A DNA stretch of 64,000 nt from Pseudodesulfovibrio hydrargyri (GTDB lineage: Bacteria; Desulfobacterota; Desulfovibrionia; Desulfovibrionales; Desulfovibrionaceae). The notes under the pieces are model-generated. The model did no database searches and was not told the origin of the DNA. It saw only the letters and a list, made by a program, of their open reading frames with translations. Location: the NCBI RefSeq assembly GCF_001874525.1, contig NZ_LKAQ01000001.1:248001-312000 (forward strand). Reading direction: 5' to 3'. The translations under genes were made by a program, and so were the position numbers. How positions within the stretch are numbered: position 1 is the first letter of the stretch; the number at the start of each line of letters is the position of its first letter. This document shows, one piece after another, positions 43,070-51,455 of the stretch.

Positions 43070-45397
43070 TTATTCCATGGGGGCCGGGTTTTTCATGTCC
43101 CAGATGCCGCAGGGGCAGGCGTCGGCGCAGAAGCCGCAGGCGATGCACTTGTCCGGGTCGACCACTCGTTCGAAGCCGCCGTCGGGCAACTCGTTGCGCT
43201 TGATGGCGTTTTGCGGACAGAGGGTGTCGCAGATGTAGCAGTCGCGGCAGGAGCCGCAGCTGGAGCATTCCGCGCCGCACTGGTTGGCGTCGCTGAACTC
43301 GATGACGCGCGGGTCGAAGTACTCCAGCGTCATGCGCGTGTAATCGATCATGTCGCGGGTGTCGGACTGCGGACGACGGTTGTTGAAGATGTCGTCGATG
43401 ACCTCGGCCGCGCGTCGGCCGTGGCCGATGGCATGGGTCAGCAGCCCGGGACGGACGGCGTCGCCGATGGCGAAGACGCGGGAGTCCGTGGTCTGGTAGT
43501 CGTCGTTGACGACCACGTGGCCGCGATCCAGGGCGATGGTGTCGGGCAGGAAGTCCACGTCCGGCTGGTCGCCGATGGACATGATGACCGTGTCCGCCTC
43601 GAGCAGTTCGCCGGATTGCAGCAGAACGCCCTTGTCCGTGATCTCCTTGGTAAAGCAGGGCCACTTGAAGCGCGCGCCCACGGCCTCGGCCTCCTTGCGT
43701 TCCTTGCCGAAGGAGGCGGGTTCCTGGATGTCGATGAGGGTGATGTCCTCGGCACCCACGGAGGCGGCCATGGTGGCCACGTCGCAGCCCACGTTGCCCG
43801 CGCCGATGATGACCAGCTTCTTGCCGATCTCGGCGGTACCCGCCTTGGCGTCCTTGAGGAAGGTCAGAGCCGGGTAGATGCGCTCGTGGCCGGGCACCGG
43901 GATGATGCGCGGCTTCTGGGCACCGATGGCCAGGATGACGAAGTCGTATTCCTGCTGGAGTTCCACGAACTCCTTGGCCTTGAGCTCCTGTTGCAGGTGC
44001 ACGTGGGGGATGACCTTGGCGGCGCGCTCGACTTCCTTTTCCACCACTTCCTTGGGAACGCGGCTGTAGGGGATGGCCGAGGTGATCTTGCCACCCAGGG
44101 TCTTGGCCATGTCGTAGACCACGGCCTCGTGCCCCTTCATGCGGATCTGCCAGGCCACGGAGATGCCGGCCGGGCCGCCGCCGATGACGGCCACGCGCTT
44201 GCCGGACAGGGGCGGCAGGTCCGGGACCTTGGACTTGTGCCCTTCCCTGCCGAGCTTGGTGATATCCACGGCGGCCATATGCTGCTGGGTGGACCGGGTA
44301 CAGCCCTCCATGCACAGGTTGGGACAGAGGTAGCCACAGACCGTGGCCGGGAACGGCGTGTAGGCCAGCGCCAGATCCACGGCCTCGTCCACCAGCCCGT
44401 CGCGGACGAGCTGCCAGCGCTTCTGCACGGGCATGCCCGTGGGGCAGCTGGCCTGGCACGGGGCCATGTATTTGCGGTTCTCCCACACGGGCACCTTGCG
44501 GCGCAGATCGCCGTGGACCACGAGCGGGATGGGTGAACGGTCCAGATCGGTCAGGTCGCCGATGATACCGCCCTTGCCCAGTTCCGCGTCCCAGGTATTG
44601 ACCCGGAAGTCGTGCATGGCCCTGCGGACCTTGCCCTTTTTCTCAAAGGGGGTCTTGGCCCGGATGAGCTGCCACTCCTCGCGGCGGGTCAGCCGCTTGA
44701 GCAGGCGGGAGCGCTTAATCTTCTTGAGGAATTCCTCGATGTTTTTGGTCAGCCAGGCCCAGGTCTCGTCGTCGATGGGCTCCATGAGCGCGTCGGCCTG
44801 GGAGAATCCGTCGATGGGGCCGCGCACGAAGATGCGGCCGCCGACCATACCCACGCAAGGGCGATAGCCGAGCACGTTCTTGGGGTTCTGGCCCTCGTGG
44901 CCGCAGACCACGGCCGTGCCGCCGGCCATGAACTCTGCGAAGTAGTCGCCCACCGAGCCCAGGATCCACAGTTCGGGCGGGTCGAAACGGGGGTTGGTCT
45001 TGGTCATGGTCATGCCGCGCGAGCCGATGTTGCCCGCGATGAAGACCTTGCCCTGCGCCATGGCGTTGCACACGCCGTTGGAGGCGTTGCCGTGGACGAC
45101 GACCTCCGCGCCCGCGTTGAGCCAGGCCACGTCGTCCGAGGCCGGGCCCATGACCTCGATGGTCGTGCCCGGGAAGCCCTTGGAGCCGATGCGCTGGCCC
45201 GGGGAACCGGTGATGGTCACGGAAATGGGCTCGTCCTTGGAAATCCAGAGTCGGCCGCCCAGGCCGTGTTGGCCCATGGCGTCGATCTCCAGTCGGCGCG
45301 CGCCCTGCCGGACCGCCGCCTGGATGCGTTCCTCCAGGATGCGGGATTCCACGCGGACACCGTTCTCGTGCCCGTCTATGCGTATTTTCTTAGCCAT
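43070..45397 (-). CDS. Glutamate synthase: GXGXG domain fused to FAD/NAD(P) oxidoreductase and ferredoxin
   Basis: 775 residues in three parts. Residues 1-230 are the GXGXG beta-helix found at the C-terminus of the large GltB subunit (GQHGLGGRLWIS, GNIGSRGMTMTK). Residues 290-680 resemble GltD: cysteine-rich PCQASCPTGMPVQKR, FAD loop VIGGGPAGISVAWQI, NADPH loop VIIGAGNVGCDVATM. Residues 695-775 hold ferredoxin-type clusters (CSSCGSCRDCYICDTLCP; CIACGFCADACPCGIW). It feeds electrons to the FMN subunit encoded just upstream. Last gene of the operon. Confidence 0.93.
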   Translation of the reverse strand: MAKKIRIDGHENGVRVESRILEERIQAAVRQGARRLEIDAMGQHGLGGRLWISKDEPISVTITGSPGQRIGSKGFPGTTIEVMGPASDDVAWLNAGAEVVVHGNASNGVCNAMAQGKVFIAGNIGSRGMTMTKTNPRFDPPELWILGSVGDYFAEFMAGGTAVVCGHEGQNPKNVLGYRPCVGMVGGRIFVRGPIDGFSQADALMEPIDDETWAWLTKNIEEFLKKIKRSRLLKRLTRREEWQLIRAKTPFEKKGKVRRAMHDFRVNTWDAELGKGGIIGDLTDLDRSPIPLVVHGDLRRKVPVWENRKYMAPCQASCPTGMPVQKRWQLVRDGLVDEAVDLALAYTPFPATVCGYLCPNLCMEGCTRSTQQHMAAVDITKLGREGHKSKVPDLPPLSGKRVAVIGGGPAGISVAWQIRMKGHEAVVYDMAKTLGGKITSAIPYSRVPKEVVEKEVERAAKVIPHVHLQQELKAKEFVELQQEYDFVILAIGAQKPRIIPVPGHERIYPALTFLKDAKAGTAEIGKKLVIIGAGNVGCDVATMAASVGAEDITLIDIQEPASFGKERKEAEAVGARFKWPCFTKEITDKGVLLQSGELLEADTVIMSIGDQPDVDFLPDTIALDRGHVVVNDDYQTTDSRVFAIGDAVRPGLLTHAIGHGRRAAEVIDDIFNNRRPQSDTRDMIDYTRMTLEYFDPRVIEFSDANQCGAECSSCGSCRDCYICDTLCPQNAIKRNELPDGGFERVVDPDKCIACGFCADACPCGIWDMKNPAPME

Positions 45398-45427
45398 TGT
45401 GTACTCCGATATATCCTGAAGCTTCGA

Positions 45428-47062
45428 TTAAATGACGTACTTGATGTCCAGACGGTCCGCCGCGTCCTTGTCCGAGATGCCGAGCGCGTCGGACATGCCG
45501 ACGGGCAGGGACGTGGACCGGCCGAGCGGTGCGATGACCTTGCGCAGTTCCGTGTCGAAGCTCAGATAGAAGTCGACCACCCGTTCGGCGACCTTTTCGG
45601 GGTCGAGGCGGCGGTAGACTCTCGGGTCCTGGGAGGTGATGCCCTTGGGGCAGACGCCGATGTTGCAGACGTTGCAGCGGTCCTTCTCGGAACCGAGACA
45701 GCCCGCGCCGGCCTGCATGACGTACTTGCCGACCTGGACCATGGAGGCCCCGAGCATGATCAGGGCCGCGGCGTTGGCGGCCAGGTTGCCGTGCTTGCCG
45801 ATGCCGCCGCCCGCGATGAGCGGAATCTCGTTCTGGGCCCCGGCCACGCACAGCGCCTTGTAGCAGTCGCGCAGGTTGGAGGCGATGGGATGCCCCATGT
45901 GGTTCATGGACACGTTGTAGGCCGCGCCCGTGCCGCCGTCCTCGCCGTCGATGGCCAAGCCCGCCGCGTAAGGGTTGCGGACCAGGTTGTTGAGCACGGC
46001 GAGCGAAGTGGAGGACGCCGAGATCTTCGGGTAGACCGGCACGCGGAAGCCCCAGGCCATGGACATGGACTGGATCATCTTGGCCACGGCCTCCTCGATG
46101 GAGTACTTGGTCTGATGGGTCGGCGGGCTGGGCAGGGAGACCCCGGACGGCACGCCGCGGATGGCCGCGATGAGCTTGTTGACCTTGTACCACATGAGCA
46201 GGCCGCCGTCGCCGGGCTTGGCGCCCTGGCCGTACTTGATCTCGATGGCGCAGGGATCTTCCTTCATCTCGGGGATGGCGTGGATGATCTCGTCCCAGCC
46301 GAAATAGCCCGAGGCGATCTGCAGGATGACGTACTTGAGGAAGCGGGAGCGCAGCAGGCGCGGCGGACAGCCGCCCTCGCCCGTGCTGATGCGCACCGGC
46401 ATGTTCATTTCCTCGTTCAGGTAGGCCACGCCCATCTGCAACCCTTCCCACATGTTCGGGGAGAGCGCGCCGAAGGACATGCCGCCGATGACCAGGGGAT
46501 AAATCTCCCGGACCGGCGGTTTCCAGCCGTTTTCGCGGAAGCACTTGATCTCGGCCTCGGGCGAGAGCACCCGGCCGAGCAGCGTACGCACGTCGAACTC
46601 GTGGCGGCCCGCGTCGAGCGCCGGGTCGGTGAGCATGGAGATGCGGATGAACTTGATCTGGTCCAGCAGGGACTCGGAACTGTTCCTGCGGCCGCCGCGC
46701 GTCCTGGGCTGGCCGCCCCGGTTGTTGTGAAACTGGAGCGTGGTGGAGTCGTACTGGCGGCTCGGTTCGATGGCGTTGTTCGGGCAGACCATGTTGCACA
46801 TGGCGCAGCCGATGCAGGCGTAGGCCGGGTCGGTCCGCTGGCGGATGCCGTAAAAGGTGGAGAATTCCGTGGTCGGTTTGGCCGACAGCCCCATGGGCGG
46901 CTTGACGTCCCGCTTGCGGAACACGCCCAACTCAATGGCGTTGACCGGACAGACCGAGGTACACCGGCCGCACTTGGTGCAGGTGTTGATGTCCCACTTG
47001 ATCTGCCAGGGCAGGTCCTTGCGGCTTAAAGTTGCTGGCGTAATGGGTCTTTCTGCGAGCAT
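45428..47062 (-). CDS. Glutamate synthase FMN-binding synthase subunit with ferredoxin domain
   Basis: 544 residues. The start MLAERPITPATLS follows GGGAGGTTCTCCA. An N-terminal 2[4Fe-4S] domain (CTKCGRCTSVCP at about 29-40; CIGCAMCNMVCP at about 85-96) precedes the FMN barrel of GltB: GGMSFGALSPN, GEGGCPPRLL, AIEIKYGQGAKPGDGG and the cluster loop CLGSEKDRCNVCNIGVCPKGI. It forms glutamate from 2-oxoglutarate and ammonia. This is the archaeal-type synthase, split into separate polypeptides. It overlaps the glutaminase gene by 37 bases, so the two are translationally coupled. Confidence 0.94.
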   Translation of the reverse strand: MLAERPITPATLSRKDLPWQIKWDINTCTKCGRCTSVCPVNAIELGVFRKRDVKPPMGLSAKPTTEFSTFYGIRQRTDPAYACIGCAMCNMVCPNNAIEPSRQYDSTTLQFHNNRGGQPRTRGGRRNSSESLLDQIKFIRISMLTDPALDAGRHEFDVRTLLGRVLSPEAEIKCFRENGWKPPVREIYPLVIGGMSFGALSPNMWEGLQMGVAYLNEEMNMPVRISTGEGGCPPRLLRSRFLKYVILQIASGYFGWDEIIHAIPEMKEDPCAIEIKYGQGAKPGDGGLLMWYKVNKLIAAIRGVPSGVSLPSPPTHQTKYSIEEAVAKMIQSMSMAWGFRVPVYPKISASSTSLAVLNNLVRNPYAAGLAIDGEDGGTGAAYNVSMNHMGHPIASNLRDCYKALCVAGAQNEIPLIAGGGIGKHGNLAANAAALIMLGASMVQVGKYVMQAGAGCLGSEKDRCNVCNIGVCPKGITSQDPRVYRRLDPEKVAERVVDFYLSFDTELRKVIAPLGRSTSLPVGMSDALGISDKDAADRLDIKYVI

Positions 47063-48162
47063 TGGAGAACCTCCCGGCAATCGGGTCCGACGATTGCCGT
47101 GTCGAGATGCATGGGTTGAAAATCCTTGGTCCGGTCACGGTCGGGGATGGCGGCGTTGAGCCCGCATATCTCGGAGGAGAATCCGTAGATGCCGAGCTCG
47201 GGGTTGCCGCCGACCACGCCGGGCCGCAGTTTCTTGCGGTCCTGGGCCATGAACATGGAGCCGTCGGGCAGGCACCCGATGACGCAGTTGGGGCCGTCGA
47301 TGATCAGCTTGCGACAGGCGCGCTTGAGATCGGACAAAAATGCCCGGTCCGGATGGTCGCGCATCTCGTCGTCGTTCATGGGCGTGATGACGTGCTTGTA
47401 CGAGCTGATGTCCAGGCCCAGCCGCTTAGTGGCGTAATGGGCGATGTGGGTGAACACCTCGGAGTCGGACTGGTAGCCCTGGTAGCCGGTGACCCCGCGT
47501 GACATGAGATACTCGCGGATGGGCACGAAGGCGGTGTTCTCGCCGTTGGTCATGGTGGAGATGCCTTCAATGAAGAAGGGATGGCAGGCGTACAGGTTGA
47601 TGGCGTAGTTGGTGTTCTGCCTGCCCTGGGCCAGGATGTGGCGGGCGTAGAGCTCCTCGCGGTCGAGCTTGAGGTACCCGGCGATGGCCATGGGATCGCC
47701 CACTTCCTTGATCATGATGGTGTCGGGCCAGAACGAGAAGACCATGATGTCGCCCTCGGCCTCGCCCATGGCCCGGAGGTCCAGGCGCATCTGGACCAGG
47801 TTGGAATCAACCTGGGCCTGGGTCATGCCTTTCCATTCGTCCGGAATCTTGAAGGCGATGGAGGCGTAGGTGCCCCGCTTGGGCGTCCCGACCGGCGGTT
47901 CGACGTCCGGCTTGAAGGTCGCGGAATACTTGGACTGAAATCCGTTTTTCGTCATGTATTCCGACATCCGCGCCAGACCGGCGTCGGTGAAGATGCCGGA
48001 TAGAATGGGATATTCCTTGAGTTCCTCCCACGGTCCTCCCAGACCGCTCAGGAACAGTCCCACGCCGGAGCCGTCGTGCCCTTCCTTCATGACGTTGAGG
48101 GCATCGATGGCGCGCATGGGTGACACCGGGTCACGGCTTGTAAGCGCAAACAAACGGCACAT
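47026..48162 (-). CDS. Glutamate synthase glutaminase (class II amidotransferase) subunit
   Basis: 378 residues starting MCRLFALTS; Cys2 becomes the N-terminal nucleophile that releases ammonia from glutamine. FVPIREYLMSRGVTGYQGYQSDSEVF and YGFSSEICGLNAAIP complete the Ntn-hydrolase domain. GGAGTGAATCGAGACC lies upstream. First gene of the three-gene operon. Its last 36 bases are also used by the next gene. A terminator-like hairpin 130 bases upstream suggests transcriptional control. Confidence 0.93.
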   Translation of the reverse strand: MCRLFALTSRDPVSPMRAIDALNVMKEGHDGSGVGLFLSGLGGPWEELKEYPILSGIFTDAGLARMSEYMTKNGFQSKYSATFKPDVEPPVGTPKRGTYASIAFKIPDEWKGMTQAQVDSNLVQMRLDLRAMGEAEGDIMVFSFWPDTIMIKEVGDPMAIAGYLKLDREELYARHILAQGRQNTNYAINLYACHPFFIEGISTMTNGENTAFVPIREYLMSRGVTGYQGYQSDSEVFTHIAHYATKRLGLDISSYKHVITPMNDDEMRDHPDRAFLSDLKRACRKLIIDGPNCVIGCLPDGSMFMAQDRKKLRPGVVGGNPELGIYGFSSEICGLNAAIPDRDRTKDFQPMHLDTAIVGPDCREVLQCSQKDPLRQQL

Positions 48163-48610
48163 GGTCTCGATTCACTCCACAGTTAAAGATCTTCCGCCCC
48201 GCCGCGAATAAACGACGGCACGCATAGCAGACACCGGAAAAAATCCAATGATCCCCAAAAATAGCAGCCTCACAGGGGGCGCATCCGGCAGGGCAAAAAA
48301 GCCTGCGATGCGACCGGGAAGCGGTCACGGCAGGCTCTTCGGCTCAAGCGTTTCACAATAATGCAACTTCCAAGGAGCTGTTTCCCGTTGCATTGTATAT
48401 TGGCTGTATACAAATCCCGGAAGCAGAACCTAAATCAAAACGGGGAAACGTGCAACTGTAACATATTAATAAGCTTTGCCAAATTTGTAAAATGACAAAA
48501 CAGGACAGACAAAGAATTACCCTAGCCCTCAAGAATGACAGGAGAATTAAATTCTCACGTCCAGGGCAACCCGGTTAAAAAAAGGCTACGAAATGGTGGA
48601 ATCGGGGATG
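48163..48610. other. Non-coding leader region of the glutamate synthase operon
   Basis: 448 bases without a convincing gene, AT-richer than the surroundings. It holds the hairpin at 48295-48336, another inverted repeat ATGCAAC...GTTGCAT (48361-48393), and the short palindrome GAGAATTaAATTCTC (48541-48556). It could carry a regulated leader, a small RNA or only the tail of the hicB transcript. I recognise no named riboswitch. Confidence 0.6.
48295..48336 (-). terminator. Terminator-like hairpin upstream of the glutamate synthase operon
   Basis: On the minus strand AGCCTGC-CGT-GACC-GCTTCCC-GGTC-GCATC-GCAGGCT is followed by TTTTTTG. It lies 130 bases before the glutaminase start and 275 bases after the hicB stop: either the hicB terminator or an attenuator. 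Confidence 0.75.
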
Positions 48611-49012
48611 TCAGGCAGCAAAAATATCGGTTTTGATCGCCAAACGCGACGCAGCCGCCAAAAAATCGGCCGGTGAAGCCCCATACTGGCGGCAATACTT
48701 CTCGATTCTAGCCAGTAAATGAACATGCATGGACATTTCGAACTCCTCGAAGTCGCTTCCGTCCCCTTCAACCGAGATATTGATCGCTTTCCGGCCCTGG
48801 TTCTCAGGTTGGGCGAGCAAATCCTTCTTTTTCGAGGGCTCCGGGAGGAGTTCGCCGCCCTGAATACGGTCTTCCACGAACATGGCCAGGGCTTCGTGGG
48901 CATTGTCCACGGCCTCGTCCAGGTCCTCGCCGAAGCTGGTGCACTCCGGGAAATCCGGGAAGGTAACGGCCAGGCCGTGCTTCTCCTGTTCGAACAGCGC
49001 AACATACTGCAT
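48611..49012 (-). CDS. hicB: HicB-family antitoxin-like protein, no HicA partner seen
   Basis: 133 residues. MQYVALFEQEKHGLAVTFPDFPECTSFGEDLDEAVDNAHEAL is the HicB partial RNase H-like fold, and the C-terminal HLLARIEKYCRQYGASPADFLAAASRLAI looks like a ribbon-helix-helix or HTH DNA-binding end. GGAGGCGATAA precedes the ATG. No small basic HicA gene lies on either side: 37 bases upstream is mltA, and the downstream gap has none. It is therefore an orphan, probably a regulator. Confidence 0.85.
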   Translation of the reverse strand: MQYVALFEQEKHGLAVTFPDFPECTSFGEDLDEAVDNAHEALAMFVEDRIQGGELLPEPSKKKDLLAQPENQGRKAINISVEGDGSDFEEFEMSMHVHLLARIEKYCRQYGASPADFLAAASRLAIKTDIFAA

Positions 49013-49049
49013 TTATCGCCTCCTCGGCTGCGGGTAGTGATGAAAGGAT

Positions 49050-50309
49050 TTAGCGGGAATCGCCCTTCATGGACGCGATGACCCGCTTGCTCAGGAGCAT
49101 GTAGACATCGGCCCCCTCCTGGAGGTGCCCGGCCAGGGTCTCGGCCTCCTCGCCCGCACCGCAGAACAGGTCCATGCGCGTGCCCTGGATGGCCCCGCCC
49201 GTGTCCTGGGCCAAGACCAGGGAGAAGAACGGGTCGGCCTGGCCGGTGTCATAGTCCATGAGCGCGGTCTTGAGGGCCACCACGCTGCCCAGCGGGATCA
49301 TGGACCGGTCCACGGCCACACTGACGCGCGGGGTCAGAATGGAATTGATGGAGCCGAACGGCCCTTCGTCCGCCAGCCGGAAGAAGACGTAGCTCGGGTT
49401 GCGGAACAAGACGTCCTCGGCCACGCCCGGGTGTTCGTTCAGGAACCGGCGGATGCGCTGCATGCTCATCTCTTCTTTAGGTATATACCCCTTGTCGATG
49501 AGCACCTTGCCGATGGACACGTACTGGCGGCCGTTCTTGCCGCCGTAGAGGATGTGCTTGTAGCTCCCGTCCGGCAGGTCCAGCCTGCCGGACCCCTGGA
49601 CCTGGAGAAAGAAGACGTCCACCGGATCGGCGGCCCAGGCGATCTCGTCGCCCGCCCCTTCCAGGGCACCCAGGCCATCGATGGCCGCACGGTCGAAATA
49701 CGGTTCCACCTTGTCCCCTTCCACGCGATAGACCAGCTTCTGCCCGGCCCAGCGCGGATGGAAGCTGCCCAGATCCACCACCTTGAGGTCGGCTGGCACG
49801 CCGTAGAGCGGATACTTGTAGGTCGCATCAGGCGTGAGCGAGGCCTTGAGCCACGGCTCGTAGTAGCCGGTCAGCAAGGTGCCGGGCTCAAGCTTGTACC
49901 AGGTAAACCGCTCGGCAAGCAGGGATGGCGCATGGTCCAACAGGGCGAGAGTGGAGGCCAGTTCGGCCACGGACTCGCGCAGCTGCCCCCAGGTCAGGCG
50001 CAGGCCTGGCTGGTCCACGCAGACCGCGTTCTGCGGCCGGGAACGGATGTAGTGCAGGCTGGCCTCGATGCCGGGACGCAAATCCGTCCAGGAGCACAGA
50101 TTCTGGGGCTTGAAGGAGAGGGATTCGGCCAGATCGTGGGCCGCGCCCTCCCCCACCGGCGCGAAGGTCGGGACCTGTGGGGCAGGTGGAGCCGGTTGCA
50201 CCGGAGGTTCCGGGGTCGCCGGAGCGGGTGCCGGGGCCTTGGGAGCGCAACCGGCAGCGAGAAGGAGAAACAGAATGACTGAGCCGAACAGGGAATTCCT
50301 TGAAATCAT
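49050..50309 (-). CDS. mltA: Membrane-bound lytic murein transglycosylase A
   Basis: 419 residues. MISRNSLFGSVILFLLLAAGC carries a lipobox (LAAGC), so the protein is lipid-anchored. A Pro-rich linker (residues 22-50) is followed by the MltA domain with LLTGYYEPWLKASL and the 3D-type catalytic end LAQDTGGAIQGTRMDLFCGAG, where the first Asp is the catalytic acid. It cuts peptidoglycan to anhydromuropeptides. Its start overlaps the stop of the AI-2E family gene (ATGA), indicating coupling. Confidence 0.94.
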   Translation of the reverse strand: MISRNSLFGSVILFLLLAAGCAPKAPAPAPATPEPPVQPAPPAPQVPTFAPVGEGAAHDLAESLSFKPQNLCSWTDLRPGIEASLHYIRSRPQNAVCVDQPGLRLTWGQLRESVAELASTLALLDHAPSLLAERFTWYKLEPGTLLTGYYEPWLKASLTPDATYKYPLYGVPADLKVVDLGSFHPRWAGQKLVYRVEGDKVEPYFDRAAIDGLGALEGAGDEIAWAADPVDVFFLQVQGSGRLDLPDGSYKHILYGGKNGRQYVSIGKVLIDKGYIPKEEMSMQRIRRFLNEHPGVAEDVLFRNPSYVFFRLADEGPFGSINSILTPRVSVAVDRSMIPLGSVVALKTALMDYDTGQADPFFSLVLAQDTGGAIQGTRMDLFCGAGEEAETLAGHLQEGADVYMLLSKRVIASMKGDSR

Positions 50310-51415
50310 TGAGCCGCCTCTTCGTGGTCGTCCAGGTCGTCGGCGTATTCCTCGAGATAGATCTGCAGCATGACCATGACGAAACTCAGGATCAGCGGGC
50401 CGTAGAAGATGCCCAGCATGCCGAAGGAATAGATGCCGCCGAGGATGGCGATGAAGATGTAGAAGGTGGAAACGCGCGAAGCCTCGCGCATGAATATGGG
50501 ACGCAGGATGGTGTCGATGCCGACAACGAAAATGCCGCACCACAGGGCCAGGAAGATGGCCATTTTCCACTGCCCGGACAGGAACAGGTAGCCCACGGCG
50601 GGCACCCAGACCAGGCCGGTGCCGAGTACCGGAATGAGCGAGGACAGGGCCATCATGCCGCCCCAGAAGAAGGCGGGTATGCCTGCCACGGCCAGCCCCA
50701 CTCCCCCGGCGAAGCCCTGGAGCACGGCCACCAGCAGGCAGCCCATGAGCACGCCCCGGGCGACCCGCTTCAGGCTGTCGATGATGTAGTCCTCCTGCTT
50801 GGGCCTAAGCGGCGAGAGCCGCTTGATGTAGGCGACCATCTTGGTGCCGTCGCGCATGAAGTAGAACAGGACGAAGACCATCAGCAGGAAGTGCATGACC
50901 AGCTTGGCTCCGTCCCGGGCGAGGGAGGTGCCGAAGGAGAGCATGTTCTGGGCGAACTCGCGGGAGTACTGCAGCACGCCCGCCTGGATCTGGACCTCGT
51001 CGATACGCAAAAAGGGCAACTGATCGTGGATCAGGCCCGCGTACTTGTCGAGCATCTCCAGGCTGAGGAAGGACTTGTAGGTCCCCTGGGCTATCCAGGC
51101 GTTCAGGGCCACCAGGGACTCCACGCCCTGGCTGATCAGGGCCATGAACAGGAAGGCCAGGGGCAAAACCAGGGCGAAGACGATGATCGCCACGGTCAGG
51201 GCCGAGGCCCATGTACGCCGCCCCTTGCACAGCCTGAGCGCCCAGTTGAACACCGGGGTGAACAGGACGGCCAGCACGGTGGAGAATATCATGGTGTGCA
51301 TGAAGGGCTCCACCAGCGAGAACCCCAGATACAGGGAAAACAGCAGGAGGAGGATCAGGAACACCTTGTAGATGCCGCCGCTGATCAGCGGTGTCGGTCC
51401 GTTGAAATCGCTCAT
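50306..51415 (-). CDS. AI-2E family (PerM/TerC-like UPF0118) transporter
   Basis: 369 residues with about eight membrane helices. Early pair PLISGGIYKVFLILLLLFSLYLG; the long periplasmic stretch between residues 100 and 165; GVLMGCLLVAVLQGFAGGVGLAVAGIP and the terminal RPIFMREASRVSTFYIFIAILGGI are the family landmarks. Members export AI-2 or act as Na+/H+ antiporters; the real substrate here is unknown. Co-directional with mltA with a 4-base overlap. Confidence 0.92.
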   Translation of the reverse strand: MSDFNGPTPLISGGIYKVFLILLLLFSLYLGFSLVEPFMHTMIFSTVLAVLFTPVFNWALRLCKGRRTWASALTVAIIVFALVLPLAFLFMALISQGVESLVALNAWIAQGTYKSFLSLEMLDKYAGLIHDQLPFLRIDEVQIQAGVLQYSREFAQNMLSFGTSLARDGAKLVMHFLLMVFVLFYFMRDGTKMVAYIKRLSPLRPKQEDYIIDSLKRVARGVLMGCLLVAVLQGFAGGVGLAVAGIPAFFWGGMMALSSLIPVLGTGLVWVPAVGYLFLSGQWKMAIFLALWCGIFVVGIDTILRPIFMREASRVSTFYIFIAILGGIYSFGMLGIFYGPLILSFVMVMLQIYLEEYADDLDDHEEAAQ

Positions 51416-51455
51416 ACTCGTTCAGGCTCCGTGGAGGGGAACAGCCAGGCTGGGT

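Noticed and set aside
48163..48610. Glutamine riboswitch or T-box in the glutamate synthase leader
   Set aside because: The conserved core elements of those RNAs were not recognised; only a terminator-type hairpin and simple inverted repeats are visible.
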